A stretch of 64,000 nt of DNA from Amia ocellicauda. Its lineage: Eukaryota > Chordata > Actinopteri > Amiiformes > Amiidae. The DNA lies in assembly GCF_036373705.1 (NCBI RefSeq), contig NC_089869.1:15646050-15710049 (forward strand), in the 5' to 3' direction. The position numbers and the translations under genes are program-made. Below the pieces are notes generated by a model, which was not told where the DNA came from, did no database searches, and saw nothing but the letters and a program-made list of their open reading frames with translations. Below, piece after piece: positions 10,006-22,794 of the stretch. How positions within the stretch are numbered: position 1 is the first letter of the stretch; the number at the start of each line of letters is the position of its first letter.

Positions 10006-13000
10006 ATTTAAATGGATTTGGAAAAACAAAACAAGCAACATGCTTAATCTGTTGAATGAAAATAAAGATATGAGAAGGTAAACCATAACCCATGTAGCAG
10101 TTTCTAAGAACAGGGAAGCTGTTCTAGAAAAAGTAGCTTGCATTGTGTATGTTCTTAATTATTCATGCCTAAGGAACACAAGGTAAGGTACCGAGGAAAG
10201 TATTTCTACTTTATAGGCCCGCGACAAAGCTCTCTGACAGCATGATATCAATAATACCCAATCTTATCGAAACTTCACAATAAATTACATTAATCAAATT
10301 ACATCAATAATATGTATTTCAAGTATAGAATTATATCACCAATTAAACAGAATTCATTATAATTAATTATATTTTCCTTTGTTCTTTTTTAAATGCAAGA
10401 ATACATCTAGAATTTAAGAACATATAAGACATATTTTGATTAGTCTCTTCCAGAAAAGAATTGGCATGAGACAAGTATATAACCTTTATGCTAAGGGACA
10501 AGGTCATGCTTAAGGTAAAATCTGATGGCGATAAGGTTATCAGCATTAGGGTTGGTGCAAGGGTATGATATTGTTGTCGATGTGGTTATGAATACATTTA
10601 GCAGTATATATTAGGGTTTGGATTAAGATTGGATGAAGGTAGAAGGTTTTGATGTCATATTTCAATACGTTATTGTTATGAAAAGTTCAACCATTAATAT
10701 GCTGGTCTGTTATATTAGTAATTCTGATCATACATATCTAACAGTATACATAAACACATATAGTATGTATGTATTTTTATAACGTGCTAAAATGTGTTTC
10801 TAACAGAAACGAAATGTTCATAATTATATACCATTGCAAATCTATTGGAGAAAGTAATGTTTCACAACAGGTGGGAAAATATATGTATTGTAAAGCTGTC
10901 TGATGATAACCAAGTCCTGTATGTTTCTGTAATTACATACATCAGTGGCGTCATGCAATGATTTCCATTGTTCATTTTTTAATGTCATATCTGTGTAGAA
11001 ACATTTCAGTAAATATGAATGATCTCAGATGATCCCTCGCCACTTCAGCTACAGTATGCAATTTAACTGTGGCGCGTCGTATGAAGACGGCAAGGTACAG
11101 CACTGACACTGAACAGCGCTGGCGGTTACAGCACGCCATAGAAATGCCTTTGTTTAGCCATTTCATTTTAGTGTATCATGCTTATTCGGTGGCAGTCACG
11201 TATATTGTCCCAGGTTTTTTATTAAACCGACATTTCATATTTGTGTGGTAATGTACTGTTTTTAATCAGTATGCAACCTGCTTAAAACAAAAGTACATTA
11301 AAATACGCGTCGTTGTTTTATCACTCGTAGTATTGTTTGATAATGCATTGACAACACGTCAGTCAATAAACGTGTTCAAAACTGCAACATTATTAAAACA
11401 AATTACGAAAGCTGTTAATTGTTTTTGCGTAACTGTGGTGTGAATTGCTGTCAATCATTTTACTTGTGGTACTTTATTATTATTTAAGTGTTGAGGTGCT
11501 TTACCGAAGTTTCAATTCCTAAACTTACGTCAACAGAGAAGAAAAACATATCTAGTAATAATACTAACTACAGGTACAGTTAATCTCACCCTTATACCGT
11601 TGGTTTTAGCTACCAAAAGTTTAGATTCAGTATTTTTTGCTTAAATGAATGACAACTGCCTATTAAAGTATAAAATATATTTAAGCATATTCAATTGATG
11701 CATTTTTAAACCTTGAGACTGAAGTGTCAGTAGCAGCAGCACCAGTGAGGTTACATTGACTGAATTGTTCTTAGCCTATAGTTTGTACAATGCATGATGC
11801 ACACCATTGTTAAGGACTTTGATTTTGAGTTTGATTGTACCAGAAGATCAACTGGCACAATCCCTGAGAGAGACGTCTCCCTGAAGCAGCTGTAGTATCA
11901 GTAGCAGCAGCACCAGTGAGGTTCAGACAGGTTGGAGGTGGTCTTTACGAGGGATTACTGTTTAGTGGGACTAAAAAGCTCAGATGCAATAATATTTATT
12001 TACCCAATTGTTCTTATAGTTTGTACAATACAGTATGCACACGACTTTTAAGGAGTTTCCTTTTTTTTTTTAATAATCAGAAACAGACAAGTTTAATCGT
12101 GCCAAAAGATCGACTGGAAAGAGATTCAATATATAAGGGTCCCACTTCAGCAGCATTAGATGCTTCCCTTAGCGAACCCCAAGCTAATATGTTTTTACAG
12201 TAATTGGTATCAGAAATAACATTGCTTAGAATACAACAAAAAACAACAGCAATACTATTCAATATGTGTTTAGAGCAGTACACTAAAGTACACTTACATT
12301 TAAAAGGACGTAGGATACCCTATAGATGTAGTTAAAAGCATTAAATACCAGCCATTTGCAACAATTGTAATTTGTTTTCGGACTGTGCCCCCCCAAAACA
12401 TTTAGCTGCATGATGCCCTTGACATAAATAAAAGATAGAGACAGTTATGGATTAGATGGTACATGTTCGTTTTTACAAGACTGTTCCATCGAAAACTGGT
12501 CTTTTAGAGAAATAATGTATTTGAATGTCTTGTTGTAAGAATGTTTATTATTGATCAGCAACTATTGTGGATTTATCCAAATTAATTTATAATGAATAAA
12601 TGCATTAATAATTATACAGGGCCTGTGTGCATCTGCCTTTCTTCCTGTGTCTTGTTGCAGACATAGACGCTCCATTCTCAAACATCAGATTTCCATTTCT
12701 TTGACACTTACAGTAAACATGGCTATATTGATAACGAACCTTCCTGTTGTTTCTGAGAGTCGTGCACAAGGTTACGAAAGTGGGGCAATGAAAATGTACC
12801 AGTTTTTGGTGCATCTACTCATAAGATATATTGTTTATTATTCAGCAGCCAATATAATCATTTACCTTTTACATATTAATTAGTATTATTAATTACATAT
12901 TAATTGGTATTTAATGCATTTTCATGGATTCGTCCTAATTATTATTATTATTATTATTTTTGTCATTTAGCTGACGCTCTTATCCAGGTTCCCATAAACA

Positions 13001-13084
13001 TACTTTTCTATGTTTGCTTTCGAGTTTAAATCTGCATTTGTATTTTTGCACATTCAATATTGCTATGTTATTATTAATGTAATA
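10006..13084. other. AT-rich intergenic DNA with a local duplication
   Basis: No gene is supported. The first 250 bases resemble the flank upstream of IFIT copy 2. A local direct duplication shares the motif CAGTAGCAGCAGCACCAGTG (about 11727 and 11896) and a later shared stretch around AATTGTTCTTA and TAGTTTGTACAAT. At about 12955-12995 a segment reading TCATTTAGCTGACGC resembles the conserved tail found in fish SINE-type repeats; this is a low-confidence match made from memory. Confidence 0.4.
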
Positions 13085-13140
13085 TTAATATAATTAGAAA
13101 GTATGCATGTCTTTTTGTAAAATTTAAATTGTTACCTTAT
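13085..13140 (-). pseudogene. Orphan IFIT first exon with lost initiation codon
   Basis: The block containing the IFIT exon 1 donor is repeated here without an IFIT gene. Where the genes read ATGAG-GTAAC on the minus strand, this copy reads ATAAG-GTAAC (13131-13140), so the start codon is ATA. Similarity to the promoter side of IFIT copy 2 continues to the right without a break. No second exon lies to the left. Confidence 0.7.
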
Positions 13141-15205
13141 ATTCACCAAGTTCGCAAGCTTACTGAAGTTCTTGTCTTTGAGGTTGATCAGTCAGAGAAA
13201 CAGCAACTTCTCACTGCATGAATCTTAAAGATGCCAGAAGACCTTGTGAGCAATGATGCTGGAAACTAAACATTTAAATGGATTTGAAAAAAAAAAAAAA
13301 AAAAAAAACAACAACAACATGCTTAACCTGTTGGATCTGTGGGTGATGAAAGAAGTGAAACTAAAGATATGAGAAGGAAAAACCTTCTCTAACCTATTTA
13401 CCAGTTTCTATGAACATGAAACATATTTTAGAGAAAGTAAATTGGATTGTGTATTTTCTTATTAATTCATGCCTAAGGTACACCATTTCTACTTTATAGG
13501 CACACAACAAAGCACTGAGAGCACGGTATAAAGAATATCCAGTCTACCTGAAACTTCACAACAAATGATATTAAAGTTTGGATTTGTAACAATTATAAGA
13601 ATTTTCCATACATTGAAGAGCGATTTATTACTCATATGATAGAGATAGTTTTGAATTAGACAATACATTTTAGTTTTTACATATCAGTTAAGACTGCTCA
13701 ATCTAAAAATGTGTCTTTTGGAAAAATATTTAATTTTGATCTACTTGTTATACATAGACATTTTGCATCTCTTGTATTCACCAACATTTTGATTGATGCA
13801 GACAAGCTTACAAGTGGATTTGTAATTTTGTACATTGAATATTGCTATGCATTTCTTGCCGGTGTACTTAATAAGTGCAATACATTAATTACAGTGCAGC
13901 TCATGTTTTTCCAAAAACAAAATCTTATGAACACATTACACCACCTTTGCATTGTCCTCCAGTGGATTTCACAATTCAATTCAAAATTCTTCTATTCTCT
14001 CCAATACTACCATTTAAGGCTCTAAATGGTTTCGCTACAAATTACAACTATGATCTCTTTTTAGAATATGTTCCTTTACACAAACATCAATCTTTTGACT
14101 CTGGCCAGTTGTCTATACCTGAAAATAAACCGTAAACCCCCTGGTGACGAAGCCTTTTCTTGTTTTGAACCTAGGTTGCAATTCCTGCACTTTTAAATCT
14201 ATGTTAGAAACCTGTTTTTATACATTAGCTTCTATTATTTTGAGATGTTTTTCATGATTGCTGCTATGTATGATAAACAAATATTGCCACTAATAATCAT
14301 AATACATTAAAACTTAATACATACAGCTGTATTGTATGGCAGCAAGGGGGCTTTTCAATTCACAAAAGTATGAGGCAGATGAGAAGAAACAACCAATACT
14401 GGTTCTTGATATTTGAAGCTTGGATAAAAACATTTGTAGGAGTGCTCAAGATTTTAAATGTACATATACATGCTTCTCAAAGCACTAGAGAAATAAAGAG
14501 CTGTAACTGAAAAAGAAAAGTGAACGAGCACAAATGTACAGTTCTGTTTTATCACAATTGGAGTCTGTGCTTATTTGATCTCAGTACACTAGTTATCTCT
14601 ATGTTTTGTATGACTTGAGCAACATTTCATTTTAGAAGACCCAATTCAGGAATCTGTTTGAAATATTTACTGTATTAATATTGGAAAATAGTTGAACTGC
14701 TGTGACATTATACAGGTTTTGATTGACCTCTTAAACAATTTCAGCTGTAACCCCCCCCACACACACACACAGTTTAGAAATAGATAACAATGCATGGCTA
14801 AATTATGTAAAGGAGCAGCAGAGGAGAAACTGCACCTAAATTGTGAAGCTAACAATAAGAACCAAACCCTTTTCTGCGAAGACAGACACTATTTTGCAGA
14901 AACAAAACTTACATTACATGCCTTGTTAGGCCATAGTTTCATTATGACCCATCCCAAGTAATCACTTGTCCATCTTTTGACATTCCATAGCCAGATAATG
15001 AAATTAATATACAGGCGGGTGACAAAGACAAAACTAGGGCTGTCACTAATGACTATTTTGGTAATCGAGTATTCTATCGATTTATTCTGAAGATTAATAA
15101 TCAAGTTATTTGGATGAAAAAATGACATAAACACAGCTTTTTAAAAATGCTGTTAACCAATCAAAAATCTTTTAAAACAAACAGATTGTTCGTATTGGTA
15201 AAAAA
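13131..15205. repeat. Segmental duplication, left copy (partner 38207-40282)
   Basis: About 2.07 kb is nearly identical to 38207-40282, including a poly-A run near 13288, a C-run followed by (CA)n near 14750, and every small chance reading frame. The homology stops abruptly after AAAAAATAAC. No gene is supported inside it. A segment at about 15034-15130 (motif AGGGCTGTCACTAATGACTA) looks like the end of a hAT-type transposon relic, and it is present in both copies. Confidence 0.9.
14512..14653 (+). repeat. Local direct repeat, first copy (second at 15321-15461)
   Basis: About 140 bases beginning AAAGAAAAGTGAACGAGCAC recur about 0.8 kb downstream at 15321-15461 with a few differences. The first copy is also present in the right segmental duplicate. 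The second lies beyond the duplication breakpoint and has no partner there. Confidence 0.8.
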
Positions 15206-15736
15206 ATAACCAGTCTTAGGAGATGGAGAAATGGCGGCACGCTAAAAGTGCCCACTAAATGAGAGTGCTTTTAATGGAGCCAAATGAGGGGTGTTTTGAA
15301 AATTTAGAGAAATGATTGATAAAGAAAAGTGAACGAGCACAAATTACAGTTCTGTTTTATCACAAATGGAGTCTGTGCTCATTTGATCTCAGTACACTAG
15401 TTATCTCTATGTTTTGTATGACTTGAGCAACATTTCATTTTAGAAGTTCCAATTCAGGAATTTCAAGATATACACAGAATTAAGTCCTAGTTGTATTCAA
15501 CACCACGTTGTTTTCAGTATATGAATGGTGTCTGTATGACATATGTTTTTTAGTTAATGCACATTTCTGTATTATTTCCAAAATGAATCAAATTATAGAA
15601 AGAATGAAAAACTTTAAATGTCTTGCATTTCTTGTGATATGTAGGTATCATATGATCATTCTAACTATGTATGTAAAATTAAGCAATTTGCTGCGCTATA
15701 CCAAGTGCTGTGGTTTGTGTGAGCGTCGTTGTTATC
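15206..15736. other. Non-coding interval between duplication breakpoint and nested transposon
   Basis: It contains the second copy of the local 140-bp repeat (15321-15461). I see no gene or RNA in the remainder. Confidence 0.4.
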
Positions 15737-16117
15737 TATGGAGCATTTTAAGGGTCAAAATTGAATTGTCAATTCTTAATTAATAAATTAATTAAATTTG
15801 TAAATTAATGTATCAATGCATAAATGAATTCATTAATTTATTGCGCTGTTTGCAAACTGATCTTTCAATTTCATGTTGCAAATTATCTTTTTAATGCTTG
15901 TCAATTACCAGAGGGGGCGGAGTTTGACCTTCCGAGGCACCAATCGCACGCAGGGGGTGTGGTGATCGGTGGCGCTGATTGTGGGCGGGGCTCCTGTGCT
16001 GCTGGGGAGGGACGACTAGTCCGTTTTGACCCGTGATAAGTATTAAAAGTGTCGTATGTGCTGTATTATGAATTTCTAAAAAGCATATGTAACACAGTGC
16101 TGTAACATACATATATA

Positions 16118-17091
16118 CACTCACCTAAAGGATTATTAGGAACACCTGTTCAATTTCTCATTAATGCAATTATCTAACCAACCCATCACATGGCAGTTGC
16201 TTCAATGCATTTAGGGGTGTGGTCCTGGTCAAGACAATCTCCTGAACTCCAAACTGAATGTCTGAATGGGAAAGAAAGGTGATTTAAGCAATTTTAAGTG
16301 TGGCATGGTTGTTGGTGCCAGACGGGCCGGTCTGAGTATTTCACAATCTGCTCAGTTACTGGGATTTTCACGCACAACCATTTCTAGGGTTTACAAAGAA
16401 TGGTGTGAAAAGGGAAAAACATCCAGTATGCGGCAGTCCTGTGGGCGAAAATGCCTTGTTGATGCTAGAGGTCAGAGGAGAATGGGCCGACTGATTCAAG
16501 CTGATAGAAGAGCAACTTTGACTGAAATAACCACTCGTTACAACTGAGGTATGCAGCAAAGCATTTGTGAAGCCACAACACGTACAACCTTGAGGCGGAT
16601 GGGCTACAACAGCAGAAGACCCCACCGGGTACCACTCATCTCCACTACAAATAGGAAAAAGAGGCTACAATTTGCACAAGCTCACCAAAATTGGACAGTT
16701 GAAGACTGGAAAAATGTTGCCTGGTCTGATGAGTCTCGATTTCTGTTGAGACATTCAGATGGTAGAGTCAGAATTTGGCGTAAACAGAATGAGAACATGG
16801 ATCCATCATGCCTTGTTACCACTGTGCAGGCTGGTGGTGGTGGTGTAATGGTGTGGGGGATGTTTTCTTGGCACACTTTAGGCCCCTTAGTGCCAATTGG
16901 GCATCGTTTAAATGCCACGGCCTACCTGAGCATTGTTTCTGACCATGTCCATCCCTTTATGACCACCATGTACCCATCCTCTGATGGCACTTCCAGCAGG
17001 ATAATGCACCATGTCACAAAGGTCGAATCATTTCAAATTGGTTTCTTGAACATGACAATGAGTTCACTGTACTAAACTGGCCCCCACAGTC
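16118..17091 (+). mobile_element. Truncated Tc1-type transposon
   Basis: The left terminal inverted repeat (16118-16145, starting CACTCACCTAAAGGATTATT) follows a TA at 16116-16117. The body matches the full-length element at 41748-42968 until 17091, where similarity stops in the middle of the transposase. The right end is missing. Confidence 0.9.
16266..17091 (+). pseudogene. Tc1-type transposase pseudogene
   Basis: The start MGKKGDLSNF matches the intact copy at 41896. Three lesions are seen. A CGA-to-TGA change after TEITTRYN (about 16545-16547) stops the frame. A lost T in the segment GATGGCACTTCCAGC (about 16985-16995) shifts it just before the second catalytic Asp region. The 3' third, with the catalytic Glu motif, is deleted. 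No active enzyme can be made from it. Confidence 0.88.
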
Positions 17092-17454
17092 GAGAGTTGT
17101 GCATCCTCATCCGTTTCAATTACACACCTCCACTGAAATTCATATGTGATTGACAAGCAACAGAAACTGCGTCTAGTTTCCCTGTATAATCCCTGTATAA
17201 TGTCGGTTCATGTGAGATTTATTCCAGATGTGTCCCATAGTGATACGTGGTTGTGAAGCAAAGATGTATTTGTGTCAAAATCTGCCTAATGTCATGTATG
17301 GAAATTTTGAGTGAAGTCTTTTCACAATGTTATTGGGGAACCCCCACCATGTCCCAACACGAATTCCACCCATTTACGAATTGACTAATTCATTTATGAA
17401 TTAATTTTCGAATTGATGATTTAATTTTGACCCTTATAATGCTCCATAGTTATC

Positions 17455-18370
17455 TGCAGTCGTTATATTCCTCCACTCATTTAGTCAGGTTTTTCCTTTA
17501 ATTTGTCACCCGTCTGTATATCTCACCTCCAATCCTACAACTTCATATTACTGTAAATGTAAGTTTTATTCAATGTGAAAATAAAACTCATTTATAGTAC
17601 CAGAAAAAAATGAAATATTTGTACACTTTTTATAGTGTGTCGATCAATGAAAGTTGATATTTAGGTATGCCTTTTAGACAGTAGAAATGTTCACAGTTGA
17701 ATGCACATTTCTGTTCACTCAAACTTAAAATATCCAAAATTGAAATATATATATTTTATTAAATAGTTGGCTATAAGTGTGTCAGGTTGTTAAATCATGT
17801 GTTTGTATGTGCACATATTTGATTGTTTATTTACCTTCCAAGTAATATGTATATATTATGTATTATGGAATACATATACAGTCTTTTATATTAAAGATTG
17901 ATATTAAAAGGTGAGTCAAAATTGTTTTTAGACATTAATTAAAATCATATAAAGGAGGACACTGTACAACTTTTATAAGTGTATGTTGCCATAAATATAT
18001 AAATAGTGTTTATCGTCAGGGGTAAAACATATCTGTCCTCTTATCTATTTATCTAACACACACCCACACTCAATGTTAAAATCAAAAGTAATATATAATG
18101 TAAGATATTGCTTTTGAAATATAATGTGTTAATAGAGGGCTGTAGTGTCTTTTTTTATTTTTATTGCACCTGAGGTCTTATCTCCAGAAGAATTGTCCCA
18201 CCTGAACTATCTTCCCCAGCATTTAAAGCATTAATGATTCAAAGGGAGTTATACACCTGTGTTAAAGTGCAGAAAGTCTGACTCTAAAAATCCAGATTGA
18301 GCAATAATAGCAATTAAACATTGTCCATAACTGAACATTTGCCCACAATTACAATGTTATAATGTGATTA
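17455..18370. other. Upstream flank of filament copy B
   Basis: The first part is AT-rich DNA with nothing recognisable. From about 17985 the sequence aligns with the upstream flank of copy C (from about 27885), which marks the left border of the second tandem unit. The functional promoter identified for copy C is deleted here. Confidence 0.5.
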
Positions 18371-21300
18371 ATGCGAAACCCCATGTCTAATATGAATTCA
18401 GTCCAGTTTTGTCCAGACTACTTTCAAATGAAGGGTGTGAAAACTTTTACAGCTGTATGTGAGGACGGGGTTTTCTGCTGTGGCCGTGCCGAGTGCGCCC
18501 GATTTAACCCGAAGCTCGGCTCATCTGTAGACCAGCAGTTTCCTCGGACCTCTCATGGATCCGTTTCTTTTAAGAGAAGTAATGGAAGGACGACAGAACA
18601 ATACAACCATCCAGTCCTCAGACAACCCGATAGAACAGAGTTTGCACAGCAGCTGAGATATGAAAATGCCGATGAAAAACAGGTGCTCCATGGGCTGAAT
18701 GACCGCTTCGCTGGCTTCATTGAGAAAGTCCATCAATTGAAAAATGAAAACAAAACTTTAGAAAAAGAGATTAGCGAGCTTAGGCAGAAGGAAGCATCAT
18801 CTTTTGCTTTAGCTGAAGTTTGCGACCCAGAAATTACAGATCTGAGGAGACTCGTTCAAGAGATCACCCTCCAAAAGGCTCAGATTGCATTGGAGCAGAT
18901 TCGTGTAGAGGAAGATGTGGCTGTTCTTAATTTAAAGCTTGAAGACGAATCCCGACTTAGATCCTATACCGAGGACACTATTAAGACTTTGAAGAAGGCT
19001 GTTGATGATGCTAATCTATCGAAAATGGAGTTGGAAAAGAGAATCAACTCCCTCCTTGAAGAAATACTTTTCCTGAAGAAAAACCACCAACAGGAGGTGT
19101 GTGAGATGTGGGCCCAAATCCAGGAAGCTCAAGTTGGGGTAGAAGTCAAAGATTTTGGCAAGGCAGACATCACTGCGGCTTTGAGGGATATCAGGAAGCA
19201 GCTTGAAGGTCACATCGGCTGCAGCATCCAGCAAGCCGAGGAGGGTTTCCGCGCTCGGGTGGAAAAACTGACCAAAGCCGCCGAAATCAACAGTGAAGCC
19301 CTGCGGGCCACCAGACAGGAAATCAACGAGCACAGAAGACACCTGCAGTCCAAGAGCATTGAGCTGGAGACGGTGAAAGGCACCAAAGAGGCTCTGGACA
19401 AACAGCTGAATGACCTCGAAGAAAGACACGATGCAGAAATCAGTCATTACCAGGTAAGATCGAAGGCCATTTATTAGTACATTTTTTTCATTCATGAATT
19501 CAAGTACTGCGAAGCGTTTCACTAAATGCATGCATTACTGTCTGCTTAGAAATGTTGGTATAATTGAACATATGACTGTATAACCCCCTCAGAAAAATAG
19601 AGATTGTTTATTGCTCTTCAATGCATTTGCAAGGACTCTATTTTAATTATATGTATAATGTTCAATCCAACTTAATGTTAGTTTACATGTTTCCATGTTT
19701 TGTATATTATTCGGTTTAATTCAGTCTTGTTAATGCTTTAATCGTATCTTTTTTGCATTCAACTCTGACTAAATAACGTCATGGCAACAATGTAATAAAG
19801 TGAAGTTAGAATAATATAGTGTTGTAACAACACATTTGTAAAATCCAATGAATATTGTCTAAACATTGTAAAAGTATACAATTACATTCATAAAACAACT
19901 TTCTACAGAAACAATTCTCACAAATTCCAAATTAGAGTGAAATGAAAATATTACATAAATAAATATACTTACACACGTATATAGTCATATAGCTAAAAAT
20001 AGAATTGCATTTTATATGTATTGTAATTCCAGAAATTGATTTATGAAATGTGCATTCAGTGTTACTGTGCCAAAATCACATCGATATCAATGTGTTGTCA
20101 GGGTAAAACACAGTTCTGATGTGTAAGCTGAGATGGATTGACATTAGGTAGTACAACAATTACAGTTCTGTATATAAACTACATTAAACAGAGTAATGTA
20201 ATGTAAAATGTTGATTTGTTGCTTTGCAGGATACAGTCACTCAGTTGGAGATTGAGCTGAATCACACCAAATTTGACATGTCTGGACACTTGAGAGAATA
20301 CCAGGATCTGATGAATGTCAAAATGGCATTAGATGTGGAAATAGCATCTTACAGGTAATAGCAGCGTAATCTTGGTGTGCTCTACATATAGACTTGAATA
20401 GGAGCCTGCAATGGTTCCTTTAAGTTATCCATTCTCTTCTACTGTACTACTTGTGCAACAATATAATTCTAGCATGAAACACAATCTAGTCTTCTCCCAG
20501 AGTTGAGGGAGGAAGGGGTTCAGACTATTATAACTCAAGGTGTATGTTAAGACTTTGTGAAAGGTGTGTCTGATTAACTGTAGTCATAAATATTATGAAG
20601 TTAAAATGGAGATTAAACATTTTGCTTTACTGCATGCTGTGTAGGAACTACAAATTTTTTTTTTACATAACAAATGTATTCTTCAAAAATAACACACCTA
20701 AGAAATGTACAAAACTGTTTGATTTCATGCTGAGAAAGTATATTGAAATATCTTGGCATGTACTATATCAAGCAAATTGATTAATAGTATATCCTATTTA
20801 CACCTGAGTAATGCATTTTTAATTTTTTTTAAGGAAACTACTGGAAGGGGAAGAAACCCGCCTCTCTTCAGTGTCTGGTGCCCAGGGTTCAGTGCCTTAT
20901 ATGTATAGACCATACCCAGTGTACACTCTCCCGAGCCTCACGAGGCTGAAGAGCAGGACTGGAAAGGCAGAACCACAGTACAATTTTGTGGAGGAGATCA
21001 TAACAGAAACGACCAAGGAAGTAGAGATGATGGAGATTGAAGATGCAGCATCTCAGGGAACAAATGGTGACTATGACAAAATTTGGGAAGTGAGCAGTGA
21101 AGAAGAGGAGGCAGCTGAAGCCTGAAGAGAAACAGGAGACTCCAGGAGCAGATGAGCAGCGAGAAGAGATGTTACCTGAGGCCACTGACCAGGGAGAAAC
21201 TGCAGCTGGAGGTGAAGAAGAGGGAGGTGCTGTTGAATTAGAGGAAGAGGTCCCAGAAGACATGGAACAGGTGGAGGAAACAGATGATCTGAAGGTGGAG

Positions 21301-22713
21301 AAGGAGGTGACAGAAGACATCGCTGAGGCAGTGGAAACCTTGGGGGAGGTCAAAGAAGCTGCTACAGAAAAAGCCCTAAATGACTTAAAAACACTGAGTG
21401 AAACTAAAGAGGCAGCAGAAGACATAGTGGATGATTCTGAATCTCAACAAAGTGAGAAAACAGAATTACAATCAGATGAACCTCCTGAGGACAAACCCCA
21501 GAAAGAAGTAACAGATGACTCTGAAGACACAAGGCGGGTGAGTCCTGTAAAAGAGAAAGTGGAGCTTAAACCAAAAGAGCAAACTGTCACATCAGAGGAG
21601 GAGAAACCTGAAAGGATCATCAGTCCAGAGAAAGAAACCCTCAAGGAACCACAAGAAATAGAGCTTTCAAAACCTGATCCTGAGGAAGAAAAGAAACCCT
21701 CAGATGTCAAAGCACAGCTAAAGGAAAGTCCCGAAAAAGAAACTGTCGAGCAGGTGAATACAGAGGAGGATTCTGTGTCAAAATCTGAAAAGACTGAACA
21801 TCAAACAGGCTCAGATAAAGTGGTATCTGAGGACCTTCCAACAGAGGAAGTGGTGAGCCCATTGAAATCAAAAGACAATCCTTCACAACCTGAAATAGAC
21901 GTATACAAAATAACTGCAGATACTAAACTTGAATCACAAGAGAGCGACAGTGCAAGGATATCAGAAAAGGATGAGAAAGAAACATCTCGATCAGATGTAC
22001 CTCCTGAGGACAAACCCCAGAAAGAAGTAACAGATGACTCTGAAGACACAAGGCGGGTGAGTCCTGTAAAAGAGAAAGTGGAGCTTAAACCAAAAGAGCA
22101 AACTGTCACATCAGAGGAGGAGAAACCTGAAAGGATCATCAGTCCAGAGAAAGAAACCCTCAAGGAACCACAAGAAATAGAGCTTTCAAAACCTGATCCT
22201 GAGGAAGAAGAGAAACCCACAGATGTCAAAGCACAACTTAAGGAAAGTCCCGTAAAGGAAACTGTCGAGCAGGTGAAGACAGAGGAGGAGGACCAGCTAT
22301 CAGACTCAAGGAAGGTTATATCTGAAGATCTTCCATCTGAGGAATTGGGGAGTCCATTGAAATCAAGAGACGATTCTTTAAAACCTGAAATAAGCGTAGA
22401 GAAAATAACTGCAGATACTAAAGCTGAATCCACAACCCCCTCAAAAGAGGAGAGTGTGAGTGAGTTGAAACCCACAGAGGGCAGCACTGCAGTGTCTGAC
22501 CAAATTGAGGCCAGAGCAGTGTCTGCAGACAAGCCCAGCGCATCAATGGATAAAGCATTAGAAAAGACCACGGCTACTGTAGAGAAAGTTACAGAGAAAG
22601 AATCAGAGGGAAAGTCAGGTGAAAGCACAACACCAGACAAAGTAGAAGAAATGAAGCACACAGCACACTCTGAGGGCAAGGAACAAACAAGTAGCAGCTC
22701 TAAAGAGGAATAG
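18371..22713 (+). pseudogene. Neurofilament-type intermediate filament copy B (promoter and start deleted, frameshifted)
   Basis: The exons align with copy C: exon 1 to 19453 (CAG/GTAAG), exon 2 20230-20354 (125 bp), exon 3 20834-22713. The rod is complete, with [12 protein letters not shown] at the start of coil 1A and RKLLEGEET at the end of coil 2. Two lesions are visible. Relative to copy C, 191 bp (C 28368-28558) holding TATA box, 5' UTR, ATG and the first codons is missing between 18481 and 18482. This leaves the rod in frame with an unrelated upstream ATG at 18371 (MRNPMSNMNSV). In exon 3, an 8-bp deletion at about 21120 causes TGA at 21123-21125, so only a rod and a short acidic stub could be translated. 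After the shift, the tail frame is open to TAG 22711-22713 with one full repeat unit. It is most likely a pseudogene; a rod-only protein is possible if another promoter drives it. Confidence 0.8.
21754..22272 (+). repeat. Single 519-bp tail repeat unit of filament copy B
   Basis: It is one unit of the 519-bp class (no SDADSSVQP insert), starting [17 protein letters not shown] and ending where VKTEEEDQLSDS begins at 22273. This is the shortest array of the three paralogs. Confidence 0.85.
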
Positions 22714-22794
22714 ACTGTCAAAGAAGCAGAGAAGCCTGTTAAGGATTCACTGGTAAAAGACGAGGGTAAAGAAGAAAAGAAAGCTGACCAGTGA

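Larger units (their letters stand above)
15737..17448. mobile_element. DNA transposon with terminal inverted repeats, interrupted by a Tc1 copy
   Basis: The ends form an imperfect inverted repeat of roughly 45 bases: the left begins TATGGAGCATTTTAAGGGTC and the right ends GACCCTTATAATGCTCCATA. Identical GTTATC flanks (15731-15736 and 17449-17454) suggest a 4-6 bp target-site duplication. Without the inserted Tc1 (16118-17091) the element is about 740 bp and has no coding capacity, so it is probably non-autonomous. A related, diverged copy of its interior lies at about 40290-40560. The superfamily is not identified. Confidence 0.6.

Noticed and set aside
10205-10225. TTTCTACTTTATAGG as an ISRE or TATA box for IFIT copy 1
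   Set aside because: The spacing of the two TTT blocks does not fit an ISRE, and a TATA box here would imply a 5' UTR of over 300 bases, unusual for IFIT genes.
13711-14135. Two open frames repeated identically at 38785-39209
   Set aside because: They are conserved only because the whole 2-kb block was recently duplicated. The translations look random and overlap each other.
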